This document shows positions 8,220-17,500 of a stretch of DNA of 35,901 bases, piece by piece. This stretch comes from Owenweeksia hongkongensis DSM 17368 (lineage in GTDB: Bacteria; Bacteroidota; Bacteroidia; Flavobacteriales; Schleiferiaceae). The stretch is taken from assembly GCA_945865885.1 (NCBI GenBank), contig CAMBEZ010000021.1:1-35901 (forward strand), read 5' to 3'. The stretch's first letter is position 1. The number at the start of each line of letters is the position of its first letter. Under the pieces are notes generated by a model. That model made no database searches. It saw only the letters and a list, made by a program, of their open reading frames with translations, and was not told the origin of the DNA. A program made the translations under genes and the position numbers.

Positions 8220-9707
8220 TCAGAGCGTTTTGCGCAATCGCGCTACCGGAATGCTCAGCTGCTCGCGGTATTTGGCCACGGTGCGCCGGGCAATGGGGTA
8301 GCCCTTTTCCTCCAGAAGTTGCGCCAGGGCATCGTCCGTGAGGGGATTGCGCGTGTCTTCTTCGCCAATGGAGTCTTCCAAAATCTTTTTGATTTCCTTG
8401 GTGGACACTTCCTCGCCCTCGGAGTTGAGCATGGACTCGGAGAAGAAGGTTTTGATCAAAAACGTTCCAAAAGGCGTCTGCACGTATTTGTTGCTCGCCA
8501 CACGGCTGACGGTGGAGATGTCCATGCCCACTTGGTCCGCAATGTCCTTGAGGATCATGGGCTTCAAGTGCCGTTCGTCGCCGGTCAGGAAGTACTTTTC
8601 TTGGTACTTCATGATGGCAGACATGGTCAGCAGGAGCGTTTGTTGGCGCTGCTTGATGGCGTCGATGAACCACTTGGCGGCGTCGATTTTTTGCTTCACA
8701 AAAAGGAGTGCTTCTTTGCTCGCCGCGGATGCGTTGCCCTTGCTTTCCTTGTAGTGCGACAGCATGTCTTTGTAGTCGCGGGAAATGTTCAACTCGGGCG
8801 CGTTGCGGCTGTTCAGCTGCAATTCCAGCTGGCCGTCGTGCAAGGTGATGAGGTAGTCCGGCACAATTACCTCGCCGCTAGGTGCTCCGGAACCGCCTAC
8901 GGACAGACCCGGCTTGGGGTTGAGCTTGCCAATTTCCGCCAGCACTTCCTTGAGTTGGCTTTCGTCGGTGTGCAGGAGGTCCAACAACTTGGCGTAGTGG
9001 CGCTTGGCCAGTGCCTCAAAGCCGTTTTCCACCACCAACAAGGCCATGCGGGAAAGCGGGGTTGCTGGGCGCTTTCGTTCCAATTGGAGCACCAGGCATT
9101 CTTGAAGATCGCGGGCGCCAATGCCGGGGGGGTCCAACGATTGAATGCGCTCAATCAGGCGCTCCAGATCTGCCGGCTCCACGATCACGCCCAGGGTAAA
9201 GGCGAGGTCGTCGCAAATGTCCAGCGTGGCCCGACGCAGGTAACCGTCGTCGTCCAGGGTGCCAATCAAGTACTTGCAGAGCGTTTCGTCGTTGGGGGAC
9301 AGCACCACCGTGGACAATTGTTCGAGCAAGAAGTCCTGCATGGACTTGGCGCCCACGAGCGGGGTTTCGTAGCTCTCGTCGTCCGCGCTTTGGTTGCTCG
9401 TTTGGGTTTTGTAGTCCGGGGTATCGTCGTCGAAGTAATCCGAAAAGTCCAGGGTATCGCGTTCCTCGTGCAAATCGTCCGACGCGCTGCTTTCGTCGCC
9501 GTCGGGAAATTCGGAATCCCACTCGTCCGCGGGCGCTTCGTCTGCGTTGCGGTCCAACTCCGCTTCTTCCAAGGCGGGGTTGATTTCCAGTTCTTCCTGA
9601 ATGCGCTCCTCCAAAGACTGCGTCTGCAGCTGAATCAGCTTCATGAGCTGGATCTGCTGCGGGCTCAGCTTTTGCTGAAGTTTTTGGGAGAGGTTCTGGT
9701 GGAGCAC
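8220..9707 (-). CDS. rpoN: RNA polymerase sigma-54 factor
   Basis: The 495-residue protein has the three sigma-54 regions: a glutamine-rich N-terminal activator-interacting segment (QKLSPQQIQLMKLIQLQTQSL, with ELEINPALEE), an acidic linker (about 50-110), and a C-terminal DNA-binding part ending with the RpoN box ARRTVAKYRE at 473-482. Sigma-54 recognises -24/-12 promoters and needs an enhancer-binding AAA+ activator; none is encoded here. GTG at 9707 is the start because it gives the canonical MLHQNLSQKL beginning. It follows asnS by 36 bases on the same strand, a common Bacteroidota pairing, and is probably co-transcribed with it. Confidence 0.97.
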   Translation of the reverse strand: MLHQNLSQKLQQKLSPQQIQLMKLIQLQTQSLEERIQEELEINPALEEAELDRNADEAPADEWDSEFPDGDESSASDDLHEERDTLDFSDYFDDDTPDYKTQTSNQSADDESYETPLVGAKSMQDFLLEQLSTVVLSPNDETLCKYLIGTLDDDGYLRRATLDICDDLAFTLGVIVEPADLERLIERIQSLDPPGIGARDLQECLVLQLERKRPATPLSRMALLVVENGFEALAKRHYAKLLDLLHTDESQLKEVLAEIGKLNPKPGLSVGGSGAPSGEVIVPDYLITLHDGQLELQLNSRNAPELNISRDYKDMLSHYKESKGNASAASKEALLFVKQKIDAAKWFIDAIKQRQQTLLLTMSAIMKYQEKYFLTGDERHLKPMILKDIADQVGMDISTVSRVASNKYVQTPFGTFLIKTFFSESMLNSEGEEVSTKEIKKILEDSIGEEDTRNPLTDDALAQLLEEKGYPIARRTVAKYREQLSIPVARLRKTL

Positions 9708-9743
9708 GGGTAGCGCGCGGTTGCGGGAGTAAAGAGAATGCGC

Positions 9744-11177
9744 TTAAAACTCAGCCTTTCCTGGGGTGCGGGGGAAGGGAATGACGTCCCGGATGTTGCC
9801 CATGCCGGTGATGAATTGCACCATCCGTTCAAAGCCCATGCCAAAGCCGGCGTGGACGCAGGTTCCGAATTTGCGGGTGTCCAAGTACCAGTCCAGGTGG
9901 TCCGGCTCGATTCCAACGGCCTTCATTTTTTCCACCAAAACGTCGTGGCGTTCTTCCCGCTGGCTGCCGCCAATGATTTCGCCAATGCCGGGAAAGAGGA
10001 CGTCCATGGCGCGAACGGTTTTGCCGTCTTCATTCAAGCGCATGTAGAAGGCCTTGATGTTGGCGGGGTAGTCGTACAGGATGACGGGCGCCTTGAAGTG
10101 CTTTTCCACCAAATACCGCTCGTGTTCGGACTGTAGGTCAATGCCCCAGCCCTCAACGGGGTACTGGAATTGTTTCTTTTGGTTGGGTTTGGACCGCTGC
10201 AGGATTTCCACGGCCTCAGTATAGGTGAGGCGCACAAAGGGATTTTCCTGCACAAAACGCAGTTTGTCCAAAAGGCCCTGTTCGGAGCGTTGCTCCTTGG
10301 GTTTTTGCTGCTCTTCCTCAGCCAAGCGCTGGTCCAAGAAGGCCAAATCTTCTGGGCATCGTTCCAATACGTAGGCAATGATGCTCTTGGTAAAGGCCTC
10401 CGCCAGGTCCATGTTGGCGTGGAGGTCGTAAAAGGCCATTTCCGGCTCAATCATCCAAAATTCCGCCAAGTGACGGGCCGTGTTGGAGTTCTCGGCGCGG
10501 AAGGTGGGGCCAAAGGTGTAAATCTTGCCCAAGGCCATGGCGCCCAGTTCACCTTCCAATTGTCCGCTGACGGTGAGGTTGGTGGATTTTCCAAAAAAGT
10601 CTTTGGTGAAGTCTACCTCACCGGCGTCGTTGGTGGCCGCGTTTTGGGCGGGGAGGGTGGTGACGCGGAACAGTTCCCCGGCGCCTTCGGCGTCCGAGGC
10701 CGTGACGATGGGGGTGTTCAGGTAGAAGAATCCCTGCTCGTTGAAGAAGCGGTGCACCGCAAAGGCTGCGTGGTGGCGAACCCGCATGACGGCGCCAAAG
10801 GTGTTGGTGCGCATGCGCAGGTGGGCGATTTCCCGAAGGAATTCCAGGGAGTGCTTTTTGGGCTGCAGCGGGTATTCTTCCGGATTGGAATCGCCCAGAA
10901 CCTCCAATTTGGTTACCGCCAGCTCAACAGACTGGCCCTTGCCTTGAGACGCCGTGAGCGTTCCGGTTGCACGGATGCAGGCCGAGGTGGTGATTCGCTT
11001 GAGGAACTCCGGATCAAAAGCCTCAAAATCCACTACGCACTGCAGGTTGTCCAAACAGGAACCGTCGTTCAACGCGATGAAACGGTTGCTGCGGAAGGTG
11101 CGCACCCAGCCGGAAACCGAAAGGGTTTGCGCGGAAGGGGAAAGCTGGAGGATGTCGCGTATGGCCTGCTGTGGCAT
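9744..11177 (-). CDS. asnS: asparaginyl-tRNA synthetase
   Basis: AsnRS charges tRNA-Asn with asparagine. The 477-residue protein has an N-terminal OB-fold (VSGWVRTFRSNRFIALNDGS) and a class II core with motif 2 (FGPTFRAENSNTARHLAEFWMIEPE) and motif 3 (GFGMGFERMVQF). I use the ATG at 11177 (MPQQAIRDIL) rather than a frame opening 24 codons earlier, since this gives the usual family length and distance to the OB-fold. It is the first gene of a minus-strand group with rpoN. Upstream, CACTTTTG at 11214-11207 resembles a -7 box and would leave a leader of about 25-30 bases. The presence of gatC elsewhere does not conflict, as GatCAB may still serve tRNA-Gln. Confidence 0.97.
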   Translation of the reverse strand: MPQQAIRDILQLSPSAQTLSVSGWVRTFRSNRFIALNDGSCLDNLQCVVDFEAFDPEFLKRITTSACIRATGTLTASQGKGQSVELAVTKLEVLGDSNPEEYPLQPKKHSLEFLREIAHLRMRTNTFGAVMRVRHHAAFAVHRFFNEQGFFYLNTPIVTASDAEGAGELFRVTTLPAQNAATNDAGEVDFTKDFFGKSTNLTVSGQLEGELGAMALGKIYTFGPTFRAENSNTARHLAEFWMIEPEMAFYDLHANMDLAEAFTKSIIAYVLERCPEDLAFLDQRLAEEEQQKPKEQRSEQGLLDKLRFVQENPFVRLTYTEAVEILQRSKPNQKKQFQYPVEGWGIDLQSEHERYLVEKHFKAPVILYDYPANIKAFYMRLNEDGKTVRAMDVLFPGIGEIIGGSQREERHDVLVEKMKAVGIEPDHLDWYLDTRKFGTCVHAGFGMGFERMVQFITGMGNIRDVIPFPRTPGKAEF

Positions 11178-11206
11178 GATTCGTGATGGGGATGGTTTTG
11201 CTCTTG

Positions 11207-11214
11207 CAAAAGTG
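11207..11214 (-). promoter_or_regulatory. possible -7 box of asnS (CACTTTTG)
   Basis: The minus strand reads CACTTTTG, one mismatch from TAnnTTTG, 29 bases before the asnS ATG. The surrounding 12-mer GCGCACTTTTGC (11206-11217 in plus coordinates) occurs again upstream of accB at 32359-32370, which supports a promoter element. No -33 element is evident. Confidence 0.4.
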
Positions 11215-11304
11215 CGCAATCTGCGCCAATTATGGAACGGTGCAAACAATAATTGCTTCCGGCCGCAAATCGAACAGAATTTTTACGGTAATCCAAGAAA
11301 ACTA

Positions 11305-11335
11305 AGGAAACATTTTGTTGCACAAAACGTTTCCT
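11305..11335. promoter_or_regulatory. operator-like palindrome upstream of tetR
   Basis: Two 14-base arms, AGGAAACATTTTGT (11305-11318) and ACAAAACGTTTCCT (11322-11335), are reverse complements with a single mismatch and a three-base centre (TGC). The palindrome covers the spacer directly upstream of the tetR -7 box at 11341. This is the classic place for a TetR-family homodimer to block transcription of its own efflux operon. Binding by the adjacent TetR is inferred. Confidence 0.75.
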
Positions 11336-11340
11336 ATGCG

Positions 11341-11348
11341 TACCTTTG
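11341..11348 (+). promoter_or_regulatory. -7 box of the tetR-tolC-hlyD-acrB operon (TACCTTTG)
   Basis: TACCTTTG is a perfect match to TAnnTTTG, with TTG at 11318-11320 twenty bases upstream as a possible -33 element. Both flank or overlap the 31-bp palindrome. The tetR ATG lies 60 bases downstream, giving a conventional leader unlike the near-leaderless genes in this window. Confidence 0.65.
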
Positions 11349-11408
11349 CAGCCGATTTTGCTGAGTTGCCGGTGCTTTTTTGCAAATCGTGATCGCAACT
11401 ACTTGAAA

Positions 11409-12035
11409 ATGAACCCCGTTAAAGACGCCCCAAAAATGAGCATTGCCGATAGGGCGATGGCGCTGTTTCAGCGTTTTGGGTTGCGTGCGTGCACCATGGA
11501 CGACGTCAGCCGCGAGTTGTCCATTTCCAAAAAGACGCTGTATAAGTTTTTCACCAACAAAGCCGACCTGGTGGACGGCAGCGTGCGCGCCTTTTTTGCG
11601 CACCAGATGGCTTCCATGGAAAAGGTGACGGCCAAGTCCGAAAACGCACTGGACGAATTGTTCCACCAGCACCAACAGGTCATGGAAATCGTGGCCGGGA
11701 ATGGACCGTCGATGCTCTTCTCCATGAAAAAGTACTATCCGGAAACGTACGCATGGCTCATGGAACAGCGGAAGCAAATGATTCTGGAGCGCACGCGCGC
11801 CAACCTGCAGCGTGGAATGGACGAAGGATTATACCGCACGGACGTTGTGCCCGAATTCGCCGTTTGGTACCACTACGCCCAAATGGTAGCCCTGACGGAA
11901 ATCGACTGGTTTCCCGAGAATTTGCTCAAAGACCGCAACTTCTACCACTACGGTTTGCGGTCCTACATGCTCTCCATCGTGAACGACCGGGGAACGGCCT
12001 ACATGATCCAGCACCCTCTTGCTTCCTCAAAATAG
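11409..12035 (+). CDS. TetR/AcrR-family transcriptional regulator
   Basis: The 208-residue protein has an N-terminal helix-turn-helix at about residues 29-48 (TMDDVSRELSISKKTLYKFF), the standard TetR_N arrangement, followed by an all-helical ligand-binding and dimerisation domain. ATG 11409 is chosen; the frame extends upstream only by overlapping the -7 box. It heads a TolC/HlyD/AcrB operon with an 18-base gap to tolC, so it most likely represses the pump until an inducer binds. The palindrome at 11305-11335 is the likely operator. The inducer cannot be inferred. Confidence 0.92.
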   Translation: MNPVKDAPKMSIADRAMALFQRFGLRACTMDDVSRELSISKKTLYKFFTNKADLVDGSVRAFFAHQMASMEKVTAKSENALDELFHQHQQVMEIVAGNGPSMLFSMKKYYPETYAWLMEQRKQMILERTRANLQRGMDEGLYRTDVVPEFAVWYHYAQMVALTEIDWFPENLLKDRNFYHYGLRSYMLSIVNDRGTAYMIQHPLASSK

Positions 12036-12052
12036 AATTAATCCCTCATCCC

Positions 12053-13387
12053 GTGAAAAGAACCTTTCGGACCCTAGCGGTTTTGGCCCTTACGGCCGGA
12101 ATGCTGTCCGCTCAAGAAATGCGCGTGAGCTTGGCCAATGCCCAGGCGTACGCTGCGAAGCACAATGCTTCCGCTCAAGTCAACGACTTGGAGCGCCAAG
12201 TGGCCAAGGCCAACATTTGGCAGAACATCGCCATCGGCCTGCCCCAGGTGCAAGTTGCTGGTTCGTACACCAACAATATTGAGTTGCCGGCTCAGTTCAT
12301 TGATTTTGGCAACGGCGAGTTGACCAAATTGACGTTCGGTACCAAGTTTGCTAGCGCAGGCAACTTGAGCGCCAGTCAGTTGGTGTTCGACGGTTCCTAT
12401 TTTGTGGCCCTTTTGGCCACCAAAGTGGTTTCCGAGACCGCCGAATTGGGCTACCAAAAGTCGCTTTTGGAGGTGCGCGAACAAGTGGCGCAAGCCTACC
12501 ACCTTGCCGTAGTAACGGAACGCAACACGCAATCCGTTTCTTCCAACCTGGAACTCACCCGCAAGTTGCTCTTGGAAACCAAGGCGTTGCAAGCAGAAGG
12601 TTTTCTGGAGTCCACCGACGTGGATCAACTGTCCTTGGTGGTGAACAATTTGGAAAACTCGCTGGCGTTTTTGAACAACCAAAAGGAGGTTTCCTTGGCC
12701 TTGTTGAAACTGCAGATGGGGGTTCCCCAAGCCACCTCCGTGGTGCTCACGGATGCTTTGGAGCAGCTGGTTTTGTTCACGGAGAGTGGCAGTGCCCTTT
12801 TGGCCCAAGGTTTTGAGGCCAAGAACCACATCGACTACCGCACCCTAGCGGTCAATCGCGAAGGGGCCAAGTTGAACATGCAGAACGAGTGGATGTCGTT
12901 TTTGCCCCGACTGTCCCTTTCCTACGGCGCCAACGTCAACTACGTCAGTCAGTCTGCCAACGTTTGGGACCCAAGCGGTACCCAAGCCGCCAATTTTGCC
13001 TTCAGCAGCTGGGGTTTGAATGCTTCGGTTCCTTTGTTTACCTCCGGCAGACGGGTGGCCCGGGTAAAAATGGCCCAACTCAAACTGCAGGAATTGGATC
13101 TTTTGTTGGCCAACACGGAGAGCATGCTCTCCATGCAGTACAAATTGGCCCGTGCGGAATACAGCTTCGCATTGAACAATTACTTGTCCCAGAAGCGCAA
13201 CGAAACTTTGGCCAAGTCCATCCGCGATCGGGTGTACGCCAAATTCAAAGAAGGCGTGGCGTCCAGCCAGGAATACACGCAATCGGAAAACCAGTACCAG
13301 CAGAGTGTATCTGCGCTGCTGAATGCCGCAAACAACGTTTTGAACAAGCGGGTGTCGCTTGAGAAACTACTGACCACTTTCAACTAA
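12053..13387 (+). CDS. TolC-family outer membrane efflux protein
   Basis: The 444-residue protein starts at GTG 12053 with a signal peptide (VKRTFRTLAVLALTAGMLSAQ). The mature protein begins EMRVSLANAQAYAAKHN, the usual OEP opening. It has two long helical repeats with TolC-like features: ASQLVFDGSYFVALLA in the first half and ASVPLFTSGRRVARVKMAQ in the second. The end ...QSVSALLNAANNVLNKRVSLEKLL fits the second coiled-coil pair. It forms the outer-membrane channel of a tripartite pump with the adaptor and RND permease encoded next. The frame opens earlier, but only within tetR. The gap to the adaptor gene is 34 bases. Confidence 0.92.
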   Translation: MKRTFRTLAVLALTAGMLSAQEMRVSLANAQAYAAKHNASAQVNDLERQVAKANIWQNIAIGLPQVQVAGSYTNNIELPAQFIDFGNGELTKLTFGTKFASAGNLSASQLVFDGSYFVALLATKVVSETAELGYQKSLLEVREQVAQAYHLAVVTERNTQSVSSNLELTRKLLLETKALQAEGFLESTDVDQLSLVVNNLENSLAFLNNQKEVSLALLKLQMGVPQATSVVLTDALEQLVLFTESGSALLAQGFEAKNHIDYRTLAVNREGAKLNMQNEWMSFLPRLSLSYGANVNYVSQSANVWDPSGTQAANFAFSSWGLNASVPLFTSGRRVARVKMAQLKLQELDLLLANTESMLSMQYKLARAEYSFALNNYLSQKRNETLAKSIRDRVYAKFKEGVASSQEYTQSENQYQQSVSALLNAANNVLNKRVSLEKLLTTFN

Positions 13388-13421
13388 TTTTTGACCCAAT
13401 CGACTTATCACTAGTTTGACC

Positions 13422-14561
13422 ATGAAAAATTCTCTCATTTGGGCCGTTGCACTGGGTGCAGTGGCTTGTTCTCAAGAAGGCAACACAGATTTAGCGCAGC
13501 TGCAAGGCGAGCGGGATTCTCTGGTGGCCTTGACGCAAACGGCTGCAGCACGCATCCAAGAGATTGACGCCCAGCTGGCTTCGCTGGACAGCACCCGCGA
13601 ATTGACTTCCGTTACGGTCTTGGAGGTTCGTCCGGAAACGTTCATCCACTCCTTTGAAGCCTTGGGCAAGGTGGAGGCCGATCGTTCGGTGAATTTATTG
13701 CCGGAAATGGGCGGCCAAATCAAGCGCGTGTTGGTTTCCGAAGGCGAGCGTGTTGTGGCGGGCCAAACCTTGATAGAGCTGGATAATTCTGTTATGCGCA
13801 GCAGCTTGGACGAGGTGAAAAAATCATTGAGTCTCGCCACCACGCTGTTTGAAAAGCAGGAGCGCCTGTGGAAGCAAGGAATTGGCAGCGAGGTGCAGTA
13901 CCTGCAAGCAAAAACCAACAAGGAATCCTTGGAGCAGCGCATCCAAACGGTTCAAAATCAGTTGGCCATGTCTCGCGTGAAGGCGCCATTTGCCGGCACC
14001 GTAGACGAAATGAATGCCAAAGAAGGCGAATTTGCAGCACCCGGGATGGCGCTGGGCAGACTGATCAGCACCGGCAAGGCCTCTGTGACGGCAGATATCC
14101 CCGAGTCCTATTCCAACGTGGTGGGCAAGGGCCAAAAGGTAGATTTGTTCTTCCCGTCCATCAACAAGACTTTGGAAGCGCGCGTGACCCAGGTATCGGA
14201 CTACATCAACCCGGACAACCGTTCCTACAAGGTGTACGTTAATTTGCCGGCAACCGGTGAGTACAAGCCGAATATGCTGGCGAAGGTAAAGGTGCGGGAC
14301 TACGAGGCGGACCAGGCACTGAGTGTCCCGGCGGCCTTAGTTCAGCAAGACATGTCCGGCAACAACTACGTTTTTGTTTGGAAGCTGGTCAAGGACGGAA
14401 TTGGCTCGGTGGAGAAGCGCGCCGTAGAAGTCGGCAAGAACAACGGCGAACAGGTGGAAATCAAGTCCGGACTGGTATTGGGCGAAACCTTAGTAGACAA
14501 AGGAGCGCGTACGGTGCGCGACGGACAGTCGGTAAAAGTGATGACGGTAAGCGCCAAGTAA
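13422..14561 (+). CDS. RND efflux periplasmic adaptor (membrane fusion protein)
   Basis: The 379-residue protein begins with a likely lipoprotein signal (LIWAVALGAVAC, cysteine at about residue 17). A short coiled coil with many E/Q/L residues follows. The biotinyl-lipoyl-like halves are visible as LPEMGGQIKRVLVSEGERVVAGQTLIELD and APFAGTVDEMNAKEGEFAAPG, around an alpha hairpin. A beta-barrel domain with the typical VTADIPESYSNVVGKGQKV follows, then a membrane-proximal domain. It bridges TolC and the AcrB-like permease. ATG 13422 is used; a TTG two codons earlier is less likely. It precedes the permease by 3 bases. Confidence 0.92.
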   Translation: MKNSLIWAVALGAVACSQEGNTDLAQLQGERDSLVALTQTAAARIQEIDAQLASLDSTRELTSVTVLEVRPETFIHSFEALGKVEADRSVNLLPEMGGQIKRVLVSEGERVVAGQTLIELDNSVMRSSLDEVKKSLSLATTLFEKQERLWKQGIGSEVQYLQAKTNKESLEQRIQTVQNQLAMSRVKAPFAGTVDEMNAKEGEFAAPGMALGRLISTGKASVTADIPESYSNVVGKGQKVDLFFPSINKTLEARVTQVSDYINPDNRSYKVYVNLPATGEYKPNMLAKVKVRDYEADQALSVPAALVQQDMSGNNYVFVWKLVKDGIGSVEKRAVEVGKNNGEQVEIKSGLVLGETLVDKGARTVRDGQSVKVMTVSAK

Positions 14562-14564
14562 GCC

Positions 14565-17500
14565 ATGGAAAATAAAGAAAAAGACACCCGCCCCGCAGTC
14601 AACAACTTGGAACTCGTTCCGGAATTTGGCCTGACTACTTGGGCGGTGAACAACCGCGTAACCGTCAGCGTTTTGACCGTTATCATCTTGATTGCGGGTT
14701 TGTTGGCGTACCGAAGCATGCCTGCGGAGACCTTTCCGGAGATCAACCAACCGGAGATCTTCGTCACCACCGTTTACCCGGGCAACGCGCCGTTGGACAT
14801 GGAACGTTTGGTTACGCGGCCCATTGAAAAGGAAGTAAAGTCCATTTCCGGCGTGGACAAAGTAACCAGTACCTCCAGCCAAGGATTCAGCACCATTCGG
14901 GTTAAGTTTAACTTTTCGGTGGAACCTTCTGACGCGCTGCGGAAAGTAAAAGACAAGGTAGACGCCGCGCAATCCAGTGCGGATTTTCCGCGCGATTTGC
15001 CCGCGGCTCCCAACGTGTCTGAGTTTAAGTTTTCGGAATTGGTTCCCATTCAGAACATCAATTTATCTGGAAACTACACCCCAACGCAGCTCAATGAGTA
15101 CGCGGAGTATTTGGAGGAAAAAATTGAAGACCTTTCGGAGATCAGCAAGGTGGACATCCGGGGCATGGACGCTCGGGAAGTTGCGGTTCGCTTGGACATG
15201 CAGCAAATGCAGGCCCTGAGCATCAGCTTTGGCGACATCGCGCAAGCCATTCAGTCCGAAAACATGTCCATCTCCGGAGGCGACATTTTGGTGGACGGCT
15301 ACCGCAGGAACGTCCGCATTTCGGGCGAAATGAGCCAAGTGTCTGAATTGTCCGAATTGGTGGTAAAGCACGAAAAAGGAAGCCTGGTTTACCTCAAAGA
15401 CATTGCCGAAGTGTCTTTTGGAGAGGTGGAAAAGGAGTCGTACTCGCGGGAGTACACCAAGCCCGTAGTCACGTTGGACGTAGTTAAGCGCGGAGGCGAG
15501 AATTTGATTGCGGTGTCGGACAAAATCCGAGTCATTTTAGCAGAGGCGCAGACGGACGTTTTGCCCGACGACGTGAAAATCTCCGTGACCAACGACCAGT
15601 CCAACCGCACGCGCAACCAGCTAGGCGAATTGGAAAACTCCATCATTTTTGGGGTGTTGCTCGTGGTTTTGGTGCTGATGTTCTTCTTGGGCTTGCGCAA
15701 CGCGCTTTTTGTGGGCATTGCCATTCCATTGTCCATGCTCTTGAGCTTCTTCATCTTGGGCGCCATGGGCGTAACGCTCAATACCATGGTGCTTTTTGCA
15801 TTGGTTTTGGCACTTGGCATGCTCGTGGACAACGGCATTGTGGTGGTCGAGAACATTTACCGCTACACAGACATGGGTTACGATTTGATGACGGCTTCAC
15901 GGAAGGGAACCGGAGAGATTGCGATACCCATCATTTCTTCTACCGCCACTACGGTTGCTGCCTTTTTGCCTTTGGCCATTTGGCCCGGTTTGATTGGTGA
16001 GTTCATGAAGTACTTGCCCATTACCCTGGTTATTGTGTTGTCATCGTCGTTGTTTGTGGCCTTGGTGGTGAACCCGGCCTTGGCTTCGCGCTACATGAAA
16101 ATCAAAGAGGAAGCCATCAATGCGAAGAAATGGTCGCGCCGTGGTTTTTTGTGGGCCGGGATTGGTCTTCCCTTGAACTTGGCGGGCTATGCCGTAGAAG
16201 GCACTTTGGCCACGGCGCTGCACACGGTGGGCAACTTGTTGTTCTACAGCGGTGCGCTGACGGCGCTTTACGTGCTTTGGTTGCACGACGCAACGGAGCG
16301 ATTCCGCGAAACCAACTTGCCTAAATTGGAGCGATACTACGGCCGCGTGGTGGATTTTGCCCTTCGCGCCAAGAACGTGAACCGCCTGTTCTACGGAACC
16401 ATTGGCTTATTGGTCGCCAGCGTTGCGTTGTTGGCGGTGGTACCGCCCAATGTGGTCTTTTTTCCGTCCAACGAACCCAATTTGGCCAACATCTACATTG
16501 AATTGCCCATTGGTACGGACATCGAAGAAACCAACACCCTTACCCAACGCGTAGAAGAGCGCGTTTTGAAGGTGGTCGACAAGTACTCCTATACGCAGGA
16601 CGGCGCGAAGTACAACTACATGGTGGAATCCGTCATTGCCCAAGTGGGTGCCGGAACGGGCGACCCGCGGAACGGCAATACGGCAGAAAAAACACCGCAC
16701 AAGGCCAAAATCATTGTGGCCTTCCGCGAGACGGCCTTCCGCGTGGACGAAGACGGCAGCAAGGTGTTGAGTTCGGTGGTTTTGGACGACCTGCGCAACA
16801 ACATGAAGGGATTCCCCGGGACCGTTATTGCGGTAGATAAGGATGCGGCGGGTCCCCCCGTGGGCCCTCCGGTCAACCTGGAATTCTCCGGCGACGACTA
16901 CACCCAAGTTTTGGCGGCTGCCGAAGGGGCGCGAGCCTACATCCAGAGTCAGGGCTTTCAAGGAATCGACGAGTTGAAATTGGACGTGGAGTCCGGCAAA
17001 CCGGAGATGCCCATTGAAATCGACCGCACCAAGGCCCGCTCCTTGGGCGTATCCACCGGCCAAGTGGGCGACGCCATCCGCACGGCGTTGTTCGGAAAAG
17101 AGGTTGACCGCTTTAAGGATGGAGAGGACGACTACCCCATCAACATGCGCCTGCAAGACAACTACCGCTACAACACGGATCAGTTGCTGAACCAACGCAT
17201 TACATTCCGCGATCAAGCATCGGGCAAAATCAAGCAAATCCCCATTTCCGCGGTAGCAACGGCCAGTAAGGCAACCACCTTCAGTTCCGTGAAGCGGAAG
17301 GAAGGCGACCGGGTAATCACTTTGTTTTCCGGCGTGACGGAAGGCGCCAATGCCAATGAGTTGGTTTCCAACATCAAGACCGCGATGAAAACCTACGCGC
17401 TGCCGGAGGGAGTGGACGTCTCCTTCACGGGAGAGCAAGAGGAGCAGGCCAAAGAATTGAGTTTCTTGTCCAAAGCGTTGTTGGGTGCGGTGTTCTTGGT

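Noticed and set aside
8215-8673. N-terminal extension of the PAP2-like gene into rpoN
   Set aside because: The extra residues are basic and His/Arg-rich, are out of frame with rpoN, and are unlike any PAP2 N-terminus. ATG 8214 is sufficient.
8319-9713. A 464-codon open frame antisense to rpoN
   Set aside because: It mirrors the rpoN coding sequence and its translation (runs of Val, Gln, His, Phe) has no recognisable domain.
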